22,589 nucleotides of DNA from G020354945 sp964570585 (GCA_964570585.1 CAZMYR010000029.1:1-22589), one strand, 5' to 3'; shown: positions 13,124 to 20,194, counted from the stretch's first letter. Notes: generated by a model from the sequence alone, not told the origin. Numbers and translations are program-made.

Positions 13124-15427
13124 ATGCATAAGACATTAAGAAAATACATATCGGCGAAAAAGTGGCTTATAACCGAAGATTCATGGGCGCCTATAAAACA
13201 AACTCTTTACGAGACTCTGTTTACACTCGGAAACGGCTTTATCGGAAGCAGAGGTATATTAGAAGAAGCTCCCTATAATTGCTACCCAGGCACTTATATA
13301 AGCGGGATTTTCGACTCTACAGGCGCGCAGGTAGCTGAGCTTGTAAATATGCCCGATCCTGTAAACTTTAAAATAATAAGCACCGGCGAAAAATTAGACG
13401 TAGTGGGAATGGATGTGGTAAGCCACAAGCGTATCCTGGATATGAAGACAGGGACGCTTTTTAGAAGAACGGTATTTCAGGACAGCAAAAAAAGAAAATA
13501 CGATTACAATTCGGTTAGATTTTTTAGCATGGACGACAAGCATTTAGCAGTAATGAAAATTTTATTAAAACCTCTCGATGATGAAGCGGACATAACTATT
13601 GAAACCACAGTAGACGCATCTGTAACTAATCGTGGCGTGCTCACTGAAGGAAGGAAAAAGCACACCGAGACTATAGAATTAGCAAAGATTGACAGTGCCA
13701 TATATCGCTGCGTCCAAACCTATGAAAATAAGATTCAAACAGCTTATGCCTTTTATTTATCCGCTAAGATAGGAAGAAAAAGGATGCCGATACCGGAGAG
13801 AACTTACAGGTTACACATGAAAAGGGATCAGACCGTGCATTTTGAAAAATATATATCAATTTATACCTCCTTTGATGTAGGGCAATCACATTTAAGAGAT
13901 ACAGCCACTAAAACTGTTAAAAAGGCCCAAAAAGATGGATTTGATAGATTGTTTAACAGCAACAGAGCAGCCTGGAATAAAAAGTGGAGAATTGCCAATA
14001 TAAACATAAAAGGCGACCCGGAATCTGATAAGGCATTGAGATTTAATATATACCACCTTCTAATAGCCGACGAAGAAGAAGACGGGCGTTCAAGCATAGG
14101 GGCCAAGGCCTTGACTTCAGAGGGTTATCACGGCCATGTCTTCTGGGATACAGAGATATTTATGTTTCCGTTCTTTGCATATACAAACCCAAAGATTGCA
14201 AAGAATATGCTTATGTACAGATATAACCGCCTTAATGCTGCAAGGCAAATCGCAAAAGAAAAAGGTTATAAAGGGGCAATGTTTCCATGGGAGTCTGCTA
14301 ACACAGGAAGAGAGGTTACGCCGACCTGGTATAAGGATTTAGACGGAAGTGTAATTAAAATAAAAACAGACAAAATGGAACACCACATAACCAGCGATGT
14401 AGCATATGCAGTTTCTCATTACTATAATATAACAGGCGATGAGAAATTCATGGTTTATCATGGCCTTGAGATAATGTTTGAAACAGCCAGGTTTTGGGCA
14501 AGCAGGGCAGAATACAATAAAAGGACGAAGACTTACGACATAAAAAATGTAATAGGCCCAGATGAATTTCACGAAGATGTTGCTAACAATGCCTATACAA
14601 ATATAATGGCGAAATGGAATGTCCTGCGGGCTATTAAATTATACAGAAAATTAAAATCTAAATATCCAAAAGAAATAACCAGCCTTTCAAAAAATATAGG
14701 AATTACCAAAGATGAAATGAGGCAATGGGCTCATATCGCTTCATCAATAACGCTGCCAAAGGTCACCAGAGATAAAGTGATAGAACAATTTAGGGGATAT
14801 TTTATAAAAAGATATATCAAGATAAAATCCTTAGATTCTAATTTTATGCCTTATTATCCGAATAAATTATCATTAGATTTTGTAGGAAAAACCCAATTCG
14901 TTAAACAGGCTGATGTTATTATGCTGCTATATCTTTTATCAGACCATTTCACCTTAAGGCAGAAAATGAACAATTATAAGTTTTATAACAGCCGAACATT
15001 GCATAAATCGTCTCTTAGCCCTGCGGTATATTCACTGATGGCTCTCGAGGCAGGGGATAAAGTAGGGGCTTTACAATATTTTACTATTGCTGCTAATGCA
15101 GACCTTAAGGATATCCATGGCAGCCCGGCTGACGGTATTCATGCTGCATCTTTAGGCGGGACGTGGCAGGCAGCAGTAAATGGCTTTGCAGGCATTAGAT
15201 TGAAGAGAAAAGTCCTTTGCATTAATCCAAACTTGCCTGAGGATTGGAAAGAACTTGCGCTAAACCTGTATTGGAAGAGAAGGCTTTTATCTATAAGGAT
15301 AAGTTCTAATAAAATAACCATATTTATAAAATCGAAAAAGGAAGATTTCCTGGATTTACGGATTTTCGGCTTTCTAAAAAGGGTGCCGGCAAACAAGAAG
15401 GTTGCTTATAACCTACGCCCCAATTGA
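13124..15427 (+). CDS. GH65 inverting disaccharide phosphorylase
   Basis: A 767-residue GH65 enzyme that splits an alpha-glucosyl disaccharide with phosphate into beta-glucose 1-phosphate and a sugar. Order: N-terminal beta-sandwich (about 1-270), (alpha/alpha)6 barrel with GHVFWDTEIFMFPF, catalytic Glu481 in IGPDEFHEDVANNAYTN, KQADVIML (Lys594, Gln595) and the phosphate-loop region GIHAASLGGTWQ, then a small C-terminal sheet. DEFHExxxNNAYTN looks closer to trehalose or kojibiose phosphorylases than to maltose phosphorylase, but the substrate is open. It follows pgmB by 3 bases. No Shine-Dalgarno is evident, so coupling is likely. The last residues (AYNLRPN) and stop are encoded by a repeat at 15404-15487. 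Confidence 0.92.
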   Translation: MHKTLRKYISAKKWLITEDSWAPIKQTLYETLFTLGNGFIGSRGILEEAPYNCYPGTYISGIFDSTGAQVAELVNMPDPVNFKIISTGEKLDVVGMDVVSHKRILDMKTGTLFRRTVFQDSKKRKYDYNSVRFFSMDDKHLAVMKILLKPLDDEADITIETTVDASVTNRGVLTEGRKKHTETIELAKIDSAIYRCVQTYENKIQTAYAFYLSAKIGRKRMPIPERTYRLHMKRDQTVHFEKYISIYTSFDVGQSHLRDTATKTVKKAQKDGFDRLFNSNRAAWNKKWRIANINIKGDPESDKALRFNIYHLLIADEEEDGRSSIGAKALTSEGYHGHVFWDTEIFMFPFFAYTNPKIAKNMLMYRYNRLNAARQIAKEKGYKGAMFPWESANTGREVTPTWYKDLDGSVIKIKTDKMEHHITSDVAYAVSHYYNITGDEKFMVYHGLEIMFETARFWASRAEYNKRTKTYDIKNVIGPDEFHEDVANNAYTNIMAKWNVLRAIKLYRKLKSKYPKEITSLSKNIGITKDEMRQWAHIASSITLPKVTRDKVIEQFRGYFIKRYIKIKSLDSNFMPYYPNKLSLDFVGKTQFVKQADVIMLLYLLSDHFTLRQKMNNYKFYNSRTLHKSSLSPAVYSLMALEAGDKVGALQYFTIAANADLKDIHGSPADGIHAASLGGTWQAAVNGFAGIRLKRKVLCINPNLPEDWKELALNLYWKRRLLSIRISSNKITIFIKSKKEDFLDLRIFGFLKRVPANKKVAYNLRPN

Positions 15428-15487
15428 GCGGAGCCTTAAGGCTCCGCTCCGCATCGCGTAGGTTATAAGCACCGCGTAGGTTATAAG
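15404..15487. repeat. 84-bp composite palindromic repeat, CGGAGCC/GCGTAGGTTA family, copy 1
   Basis: The outer arm GCTTATAACCTACGC (15404-15418) is inverted at 15456-15470 and inverted again, nearly complete, at 15473-15487. Between them lies the perfect 24-bp palindrome GAGCGGAGCCTTAAGGCTCC plus GCTC (15426-15449). The left arm encodes the GH65 C-terminus, including the TGA at 15425-15427. Removing 15404-15487 on paper puts a TAA directly after the GH65 codon GTT, giving an intact protein ending NKKV. Confidence 0.85.
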
Positions 15488-15493
15488 TAAACG

Positions 15494-15499
15494 AGGGGG
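15494..15499 (+). promoter_or_regulatory. ribosome binding site deciding the CBS-protein start
   Basis: AGGGGG at 15494-15499 lies 8 bases before ATG 15508. It overlaps an in-frame GTG at 15499, which therefore cannot be the start served by this site. Confidence 0.55.
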
Positions 15500-15507
15500 T
15501 GAGTAAC

Positions 15508-15894
15508 ATGCCTAAAGCTATGGATGTTGTTAGTAAAAAGGTCGTTAAAATAAAAAAAGATGCCCAAATAAAGACGATATGCAAGTTGTTGATACAAAAT
15601 AAAATAAGTGGGGTATCAATAGTCGATGACAAAGGCAGGCTTATTGGATACGTCTCTGAAAGAGACGTAATAAACAGTTTTCAGGAAGATGTAGATTTTC
15701 TAAAAGAAAAGGCCGGCGATATTATGACCAAAAAGGTTGTTAGCGTAACGCCCGATATATCTTTATACGATGTAGCCAAAATATTTACAAATAAGCCGTT
15801 TAGGAACATACCTGTAGTTGATAAAGATAAAAAAGTAATCGGGGTGATAGCAAGGAAGGATGTTATTGATAAATTGCTGAGGCAGTATTATTAA
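15508..15894 (+). CDS. stand-alone two-CBS-domain protein
   Basis: A 128-residue cytoplasmic protein made almost entirely of two CBS domains: residues about 1-60 (AMDVVSKKVVKIKKDAQI, GVSIVDDKGRLIGYVSERDVI) and about 68-125 (DIMTKKVVSVTPDISLYDVA, NIPVVDKDKKVIGVIARKDVI). CBS pairs bind adenosyl ligands such as AMP, ATP or SAM and act as sensors, but no effector domain is attached, so its partner is unknown. The start is set by the ribosome binding site at 15494-15499. It is bracketed on both sides by copies of the same palindromic repeat, as if this small cassette had repeats seeded at each end. The next gene is a glycosyltransferase. Confidence 0.88.
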   Translation: MPKAMDVVSKKVVKIKKDAQIKTICKLLIQNKISGVSIVDDKGRLIGYVSERDVINSFQEDVDFLKEKAGDIMTKKVVSVTPDISLYDVAKIFTNKPFRNIPVVDKDKKVIGVIARKDVIDKLLRQYY

Positions 15895-15898
15895 GCAA

Positions 15899-15939
15899 GG
15901 AACGGAGCCTTAAGGCTCCGTTCCGCACCGCGTAGGTTA
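15899..15939. repeat. palindromic repeat, CGGAGCC/GCGTAGGTTA family, copy 2
   Basis: The perfect 26-bp palindrome GGAACGGAGCCTTAAGGCTC plus CGTTCC (15899-15924) is followed by GCACCGCGTAGGTTA (15925-15939). Its core and right flank match copy 1 at 15404-15487. The stem pair that is G-C in copy 1 (AGCGGAGCC/GGCTCCGCT) is A-T here (AACGGAGCC/GGCTCCGTT), a compensatory change. The left outer arm of copy 1 is missing. Confidence 0.85.
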
Positions 15940-15955
15940 AAATAGGTATAAGACT

Positions 15956-17149
15956 ATGAAAAAAAGACGAAAAGCTAAAAAGAGACTAAACATAGCTCAA
16001 TTCCATTGGGGATTTCCTCCTGTAATCGGCGGAGTGGAAACTCATTTGACTATCCTTTTGCCCACTTTAGCATCCAAAGGCCATAATGTGTGGCTGCTTA
16101 CCAGCAGCGTTGAAGGTTGCAAAACCGATTATATGCAGAACCGTGTCCATATTATTCGTTCACCTTTAATGGATTTAAACTGGCTATTTAAAAGAGGCTT
16201 TGAAGGCCTGGAAGAAGAGATAAAAAGGCTTTTTACTAAGTTCGTTGACCGCTCCAGGGCTGATGTAATACATGCCCATAACATGCATTATTTTAGCAAA
16301 TTGCACGCCTATACTTTGCAAGATGTAGCAAAAAGAAAAGGGATTCCGATAATATTAACAACACACAATGTCTGGGATGATATACTTTACCTTGACTTAA
16401 CCAGAGATATTAACTGGGCTCATATAATTGCAGTAAGCCACTATATAAAAAAGGAGCTTATCGGTTCCGGCTGCGATGATAGAAAAATAACAGTGGTGCA
16501 TCATGGTATGGATACCAAAAAATATAGGCCGGGCATAGATACCAAGGGAATACTCAAAGATTACCCTATGCTTAAAAATAGGCGGGTATTATTTCATCCG
16601 GCAAGAATGGGGCTTGCCAAAGGTTGCGATACCAGCATAAAGGCCCTTAATATTGTAAAAGATCAATTTCCCAATGTAATTTTAGTTTTAGCCGGAACAA
16701 AAAATATTATTGACTGGGGCGCAACACAAGAAAAAGACATTGCTTATATGGTAAACCTTATAAAATTTTTTAATCTAAGAAAACGCGTGTTGATAGATGC
16801 ATTTACTCTGGAGCAGGTCCGGCAGATTTATGCTCTATCGGAGGTCTGTATGTATCCCTCCAGCGTTGGTGAACCTTTTGGCCTGACAATGCTGGAGGCT
16901 ATGGCTTCAGAAAAACCGATGATTGTTACTATGTCAGGGGGCATGCCTGAGATAATCCAGGATGGCATAAACGGTTTTGTCATACCGATAAAAGATTTTG
17001 AAGTATTGGCCTCAAGGATAATCCTTCTATTGACAAACGAACGATTAAGAAAAAGGCTCGGCAGCACCGGCAGGCAGATTGTAACCTCTCATTACACCAA
17101 AGATATACTTGCCAAAAATATCCTCGGGATTTACAGGAAATATGTTTGA
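15956..17149 (+). CDS. GT4-family glycosyltransferase (GT-B fold)
   Basis: A 397-residue retaining glycosyltransferase. The N-terminal Rossmann half shows FPPVIGGVETHLTILLPTLA, ADVIHAHNMHYFSKLHAY and TTHNVWDD. The C-terminal half shows VVHHGMDTKKYRPG, LFHPARMGLAKGCDTSIKAL and the nucleotide-sugar motif EPFGLTMLEAMASEKPMIVTMSGGMPEI, with the E-x7-E pattern. No transmembrane segment is obvious and the N-terminus is very basic (MKKRRKAKKR), which may help membrane attachment. Acceptor and donor are unknown. Proximity to the GH65/pgmB pair allows a role in glucoside or glycan metabolism but does not prove it. The helicase start codon ATG lies inside its last codons (overlap 17142-17149). Confidence 0.92.
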   Translation: MKKRRKAKKRLNIAQFHWGFPPVIGGVETHLTILLPTLASKGHNVWLLTSSVEGCKTDYMQNRVHIIRSPLMDLNWLFKRGFEGLEEEIKRLFTKFVDRSRADVIHAHNMHYFSKLHAYTLQDVAKRKGIPIILTTHNVWDDILYLDLTRDINWAHIIAVSHYIKKELIGSGCDDRKITVVHHGMDTKKYRPGIDTKGILKDYPMLKNRRVLFHPARMGLAKGCDTSIKALNIVKDQFPNVILVLAGTKNIIDWGATQEKDIAYMVNLIKFFNLRKRVLIDAFTLEQVRQIYALSEVCMYPSSVGEPFGLTMLEAMASEKPMIVTMSGGMPEIIQDGINGFVIPIKDFEVLASRIILLLTNERLRKRLGSTGRQIVTSHYTKDILAKNILGIYRKYV

Positions 17150-19217
17150 GGAAAAAGGGGTCACACCTATTTTTGCATACCGTTCTAAATCAACAAAAAT
17201 AGGTGTGACCCCTTTTTTCGCCAAGCACCTTAATCCTGAACAGCTCAAAGTAGTAATGGGCGCAGATGGACCCTGTCTGGTTTTGGCCGGCGCAGGAAGC
17301 GGCAAAACCAGAACTCTCATCTACAGGGTAGCCTACCTCTTAGAAAAAGGCATAAAGCCCAATAATATTCTCCTGGCCACATTCACAAATAAAGCAGCCC
17401 GCCAGATGAAAGACAGGGTAGAGATGCTTCTTAAAAAACATGTCAAAGATTTATGGTGCGGCACATTTCATCACATTGGGAATCGTATATTGAGGATATA
17501 CGGTAAGCATATCGGGATAAAGCCGGATTACAATATAATGGATCAAGAAGATGCAAGGACTTTAATAAAGGCGTGCCTAAGAGAACTTAAAATTTACCCC
17601 CGCAGTGATTATGGTACGGGAGCGGGGGTAAATACAAAAGACAAATTTTTTCCTGCGCCACGGGTTATCCAGTCTATTATAAGTTACTCGCGCAATACCA
17701 AAGGAAATCTCTCAAACGTTATAAACACATATTACCCTGAATTTTTAGAACTTATAAACGATATAAAGGCAATCTACTCCCTTTACACAAAGAAGAAGGC
17801 CTTTTCTAACAATTTAGATTATGACGACCTTTTGACTGAGACTTTAAGATTGCTTATTCAATCACAGACAGCCAGAGGCAGATTTACCGGGCAATTTGAA
17901 AATATCCTTGTGGATGAGTATCAGGATACCAATAAACTGCAATTTGAGATAATAAAGATATTATCCGAGGAGCATAAAAATATACTGGTTGTCGGCGATG
18001 ACGCCCAGAGTATCTATGCATTCCGCGGAGCGACAATAGATAATATCTTCAATTTCCCTAAAGAATTCCCTGAAACAAAAATTTTTAAGTTACAGACAAA
18101 TTATCGTTCGAGCCAGAACATTCTGGATCTGGCAAATGAATCTATAAATTTTAACAGGAAACAGTATGAAAAAGATTTAAAAACCGTAAAAGACCAAGGA
18201 GAAAAACCTATATTAACAGAGGTAAAAGATTTACGCCGGCAGAGTGCTTTTGTAATAGGGAGGGTTTTAGAGCTTCATGATGAAGGCTATGACCTAAAGA
18301 AAATGGCGGTGCTTTTCAGAGCCCATTATCAGTCCGCAGAATTGGAAATGGAACTGCTTAAACGAGGCATCCCTTATATTATGAGAGGCGGTATAAAGTT
18401 TTTTGAACAGGCCCATATAAAGGATGCATTATCTTATTTAAGGATAATTCAGAATCCAAATGATGAAATTGCCTGGATGAGGGCTTTATCTTTAGAGCAA
18501 GGGATAGGCGCAGGATTTTCAACCAAAATCTTTAAAAATTTTACCAGGAATTGCAAATCTTTAAGGGATATATTTAAGGATAAGCATTGGAATTTTCTTA
18601 GGAAAAAGACAAGAGCGGCATTTGAGCATTTCCGAAATACAATGTCCGCCGTTACTAAAGATAACATATACGGCAAAATCGATTTAATGCTCGAGGCCAT
18701 AATCAAAGCAGGTTATGAAAAATACTGCATTACCCACTTTGACAATTACAAAGACAGGCTCGACGACTTAAAAGAACTTATCAATTTTGCCCATACTTAT
18801 AAAAGCATAAAGAAATTCTTGGCGGACACAAGCTTAGGCGAAACCTTTAAAGGAGAGACTGTAATAGAACCGGCAAGTGATACCAGCGATTATCTGATAC
18901 TTACAACCATTCATCAGGCAAAGGGGTTAGAATGGGATGCTGTTATGATAATAGGCTTGATTGACAATCAGTTTCCCCATTCAAAATCCATGGAGGATTT
19001 GCGGCAATTAGAAGAAGAGAGACGGCTTTTTTACGTAGCAGTTACCAGGGCCAAAAATTATTTGTATTTAATCCATCCTATGACAAGATATGACTATAAT
19101 TACGGCAATGTAATAGCCAGGCCTTCTATCTTCGTTGAGGAATTATCGCATGAATCTTATGAAAAATTGGAACTTGTCCCCGCGCCCTGCAAAATCCGAA
19201 GGATTTTTCAGGATTAG
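17142..19217 (+). CDS. UvrD/PcrA/Rep-family superfamily 1 DNA helicase carrying three palindromic inserts
   Basis: A 691-residue ATP-dependent 3'-5' DNA helicase of the UvrD/PcrA/Rep group, for repair and replication. All motifs are present: I GAGSGKT (50-56), Ia ATFTNKAARQM, II DEYQDT (258-263), III GDDAQSIYAFRGA, IV TNYRSSQNIL, V IHQAKGLEWDAVMIIGL and VI ERRLFYVAVTRAKNYLYL. The start must lie upstream of the hairpin at 17152-17217, because no in-frame start exists between it and motif I. ATG 17142 overlaps the glycosyltransferase stop. Repeats encode residues about 4-26 (EKGVTPIF, KIGVTPFF), a second block near residue 152-164 (YPRSDYGTGAGVN) and the last residues (PAPCKIRRIFQD). Core motifs are untouched, so the helicase is probably functional. 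Confidence 0.94.
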   Translation: MFEEKGVTPIFAYRSKSTKIGVTPFFAKHLNPEQLKVVMGADGPCLVLAGAGSGKTRTLIYRVAYLLEKGIKPNNILLATFTNKAARQMKDRVEMLLKKHVKDLWCGTFHHIGNRILRIYGKHIGIKPDYNIMDQEDARTLIKACLRELKIYPRSDYGTGAGVNTKDKFFPAPRVIQSIISYSRNTKGNLSNVINTYYPEFLELINDIKAIYSLYTKKKAFSNNLDYDDLLTETLRLLIQSQTARGRFTGQFENILVDEYQDTNKLQFEIIKILSEEHKNILVVGDDAQSIYAFRGATIDNIFNFPKEFPETKIFKLQTNYRSSQNILDLANESINFNRKQYEKDLKTVKDQGEKPILTEVKDLRRQSAFVIGRVLELHDEGYDLKKMAVLFRAHYQSAELEMELLKRGIPYIMRGGIKFFEQAHIKDALSYLRIIQNPNDEIAWMRALSLEQGIGAGFSTKIFKNFTRNCKSLRDIFKDKHWNFLRKKTRAAFEHFRNTMSAVTKDNIYGKIDLMLEAIIKAGYEKYCITHFDNYKDRLDDLKELINFAHTYKSIKKFLADTSLGETFKGETVIEPASDTSDYLILTTIHQAKGLEWDAVMIIGLIDNQFPHSKSMEDLRQLEEERRLFYVAVTRAKNYLYLIHPMTRYDYNYGNVIARPSIFVEELSHESYEKLELVPAPCKIRRIFQD
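17152..17217. repeat. 66-bp hairpin element, GGGGTCACACC type, in frame at the helicase N-terminus
   Basis: The 24-base arms (AAAAAGGGGTCACACCTATT plus TTTG at 17152-17175; exact reverse complement at 17194-17217) enclose an 18-base loop. Length is 22 codons. Both arms encode GVTP because GGGGTCACACC and GGTGTGACCCC give the same peptide in this frame. Removing the 66 bp on paper yields MFEVAKHLNPEQLKVV, a natural helicase N-terminus. The stem is followed by a T-run and could act as a terminator in either direction. Confidence 0.9.
17593..17632. repeat. 40-bp inverted repeat, TTTACCCCCGC type, inside the helicase gene
   Basis: TTTACCCCCGC (17593-17603) and GCGGGGGTAAA (17622-17632) are perfect 11-base inverted arms around an 18-base spacer. 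They are translated as YPRSDYGTGAGVN between LRELKI and TKDKFFPAPRVIQ. Skipping those 13 residues gives a sequence that aligns with the usual UvrD segment before the PPR motif. The right end shares GGGGTA-ATACAAAAG with the element at 20666-20748. Confidence 0.75.
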
Positions 19218-19318
19218 TCCTGCACAATCTTTCCCTGCAAAATTCGTAGAATTTAGCAGGACTAGTCCCCGAAATCTTTCAGATTTCAGGGGGCAGATTG
19301 TGCAAGGAGAAGCGGGGA
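19177..19318. repeat. 142-bp nested multi-hairpin element across the helicase 3' end
   Basis: The outer arms TCCCCGC (19177-19183) and GCGGGGA (19312-19318) enclose hairpin 1 (19186-19212, AAAATCC/GGATTTT). A second stem, TGCACAATCT (19221-19230) with AGATTGTGCA (19295-19304), encloses hairpin 2 (19234-19260, CCTGC-AAAATTC/GAATTT-GCAGG) and hairpin 3 (19267-19292, CCCCGAAATCT/AGATTTC-GGGG). AGTCCTGC (19216-19223) can also pair with GCAGGACT (19256-19263), allowing alternative folds. The helicase stop codon lies inside it. This element fills most of the gap to the next gene; nothing else is seen there. Confidence 0.85.
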
Positions 19319-19345
19319 TAGAAGAGAAGGAAGAAGACCTGGATT

Positions 19346-19368
19346 AAAATTGTACCTGTCCCAATTTT
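19346..19368. repeat. short inverted repeat, possible remnant of a GGGACAG-type element
   Basis: AAAATTG (19346-19352) and CAATTTT (19362-19368) are 7-base inverted arms around a 9-base spacer containing CCTGTCC. The AT-rich arms recall the outer arms of the elements at 10898 and 17152, but the stem is degenerate. It sits immediately before the AGGAGG ribosome binding site of the next gene. Low confidence that it belongs to the same families. Confidence 0.35.
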
Positions 19369-19380
19369 AGGAGGTTATTT

Positions 19381-19740
19381 ATGAACATTTATTTTTGCTT
19401 AGTGTTGGGTTTAATTGCAGGGATATCAAGTGGATTCTTAGGCATTGGTGGCGGGACAATTATCATTCCGGCTTTAGTCTATGTTTTAGGATTTACCCAG
19501 CATCAGGCACAAGGCACGACTTTGGCTTTAATGATTCCACCCATAGGCTTATTAGCAGCTATTAAGTATTATCAAGCAGGAAATGTGGATATAAGAGTTG
19601 CCGCCTTAATCTGCGTAGGGTTTTTTATCGGTGGATTAATCGGCGCATCTTTTGTTACGCCAATTCCTGACCAGTTGCTTAAAAAGCTATTCGGTGTATT
19701 TTTAATCGGCGTAGCATTAAAGATGATTTTAGGTAAATGA
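19381..19740 (+). CDS. half-size TauE/SafE-family membrane protein
   Basis: A 119-residue hydrophobic protein with the TauE/SafE (sulfite/organosulfonate exporter) signature: SSGFLGIGGGTIIIPALVYVLGF near residues 16-38, QAQGTTLALMIPP and a conserved AALICVGFFIGGLIGASF. Typical members have about 250 residues and two such repeats. This one has only a single repeat with about four membrane segments, so it would need to dimerise. AGGAGG at 19369-19374 supports the ATG. Nothing after the stop continues the family, so it looks like a genuine half-size gene rather than a frameshifted long one. Substrate unknown. Confidence 0.85.
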   Translation: MNIYFCLVLGLIAGISSGFLGIGGGTIIIPALVYVLGFTQHQAQGTTLALMIPPIGLLAAIKYYQAGNVDIRVAALICVGFFIGGLIGASFVTPIPDQLLKKLFGVFLIGVALKMILGK

Positions 19741-19750
19741 ATTTGGAATA

Positions 19751-19779
19751 TTGACATCGTAATAAAAACGTGTCATACT
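19751..19779 (+). promoter_or_regulatory. sigma70-type promoter of the glycine-zipper gene
   Basis: A consensus -35 TTGACA (19751-19756), a 17-bp spacer and -10 CATACT (19774-19779) give a transcription start near 19786, about 24 bases before the ATG at 19810. The downstream AAAGGAGG is a strong ribosome binding site. Together these make it one of the clearest promoters in the window. Confidence 0.65.
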
Positions 19780-19809
19780 TATATACAGAATGATGAAAGG
19801 AGGTAAGAG

Positions 19810-20178
19810 ATGAAAGTAATAATTACAATAGTTGTGACAGCGTTGCTGATTGTAACTATCTGCAATATTGGCCAATGCGATGATAAGACAGCCCAGAGGC
19901 TCCTAAAACAAGGGCTTTTAGGGGCAGCTACCGGCGCTGTTTCTTCTGAAGTATCGGGTGGTAAAGCCGGCAAAGGCGCCCTTGTCGGAGCGGGGGTAAA
20001 TATTGTAGGCGGTATGCTCTTTGATGCCATGACCGGTGAAAGGGTAGAAAAGGTTGAGGCCGTAGAAGGTATGGGCTCGACAGAGGCCTTCCAGCGTGGA
20101 TACCAAGCCGGTTATCAGCAGGGTTTTGAAAAAGGTTACAACCAAGGTTATCAGTCTGGCGTAGGTTATAAAGAGTAG
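19810..20178 (+). CDS. secreted glycine-zipper protein with aromatic-x-x-glycine repeat tail
   Basis: A 122-residue protein of unknown function. Residues 1-23 form a Sec signal peptide (MKVIITIVVTALLIVTIC...). A glycine-rich segment follows at about 36-77 (GLLGAATGAVSSEVSGG, GKGALVGAGVNIVGGMLF), typical of glycine-zipper domains that pack helices in or on the outer membrane. The C-terminus carries a strict four-residue repeat, YQAG YQQG FEKG YNQG YQSG, similar in form to GYxxG helical repeats of FliH or Yae1 proteins. No lipobox fits well. It has its own promoter (19751-19779), AAAGGAGG ribosome binding site and terminator-like hairpin (20195-20248), so it is monocistronic. An envelope role is inferred from signal peptide and zipper only. 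Confidence 0.82.
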   Translation: MKVIITIVVTALLIVTICNIGQCDDKTAQRLLKQGLLGAATGAVSSEVSGGKAGKGALVGAGVNIVGGMLFDAMTGERVEKVEAVEGMGSTEAFQRGYQAGYQQGFEKGYNQGYQSGVGYKE

Positions 20179-20194
20179 CAACGGGCCAACATAC

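Noticed and set aside
15464..15487. TATAAG inside the GCGTAGGTTATAAG repeat as a promoter carried by the element
   Set aside because: No -35-like sequence lies at a suitable distance; the motif is simply part of the repeat arm.
15404..15939. CRISPR array from repeated CGCGTAGGTTA units
   Set aside because: Too few units, no regular spacer length and no cas genes; the units belong to palindromic elements.
19135..19347. 70-codon + strand frame overlapping the helicase end
   Set aside because: Nearly all of it is the nested repeat read in another frame. Only its last residues (EEKEEDLD) are of interest, as the probable former helicase tail.
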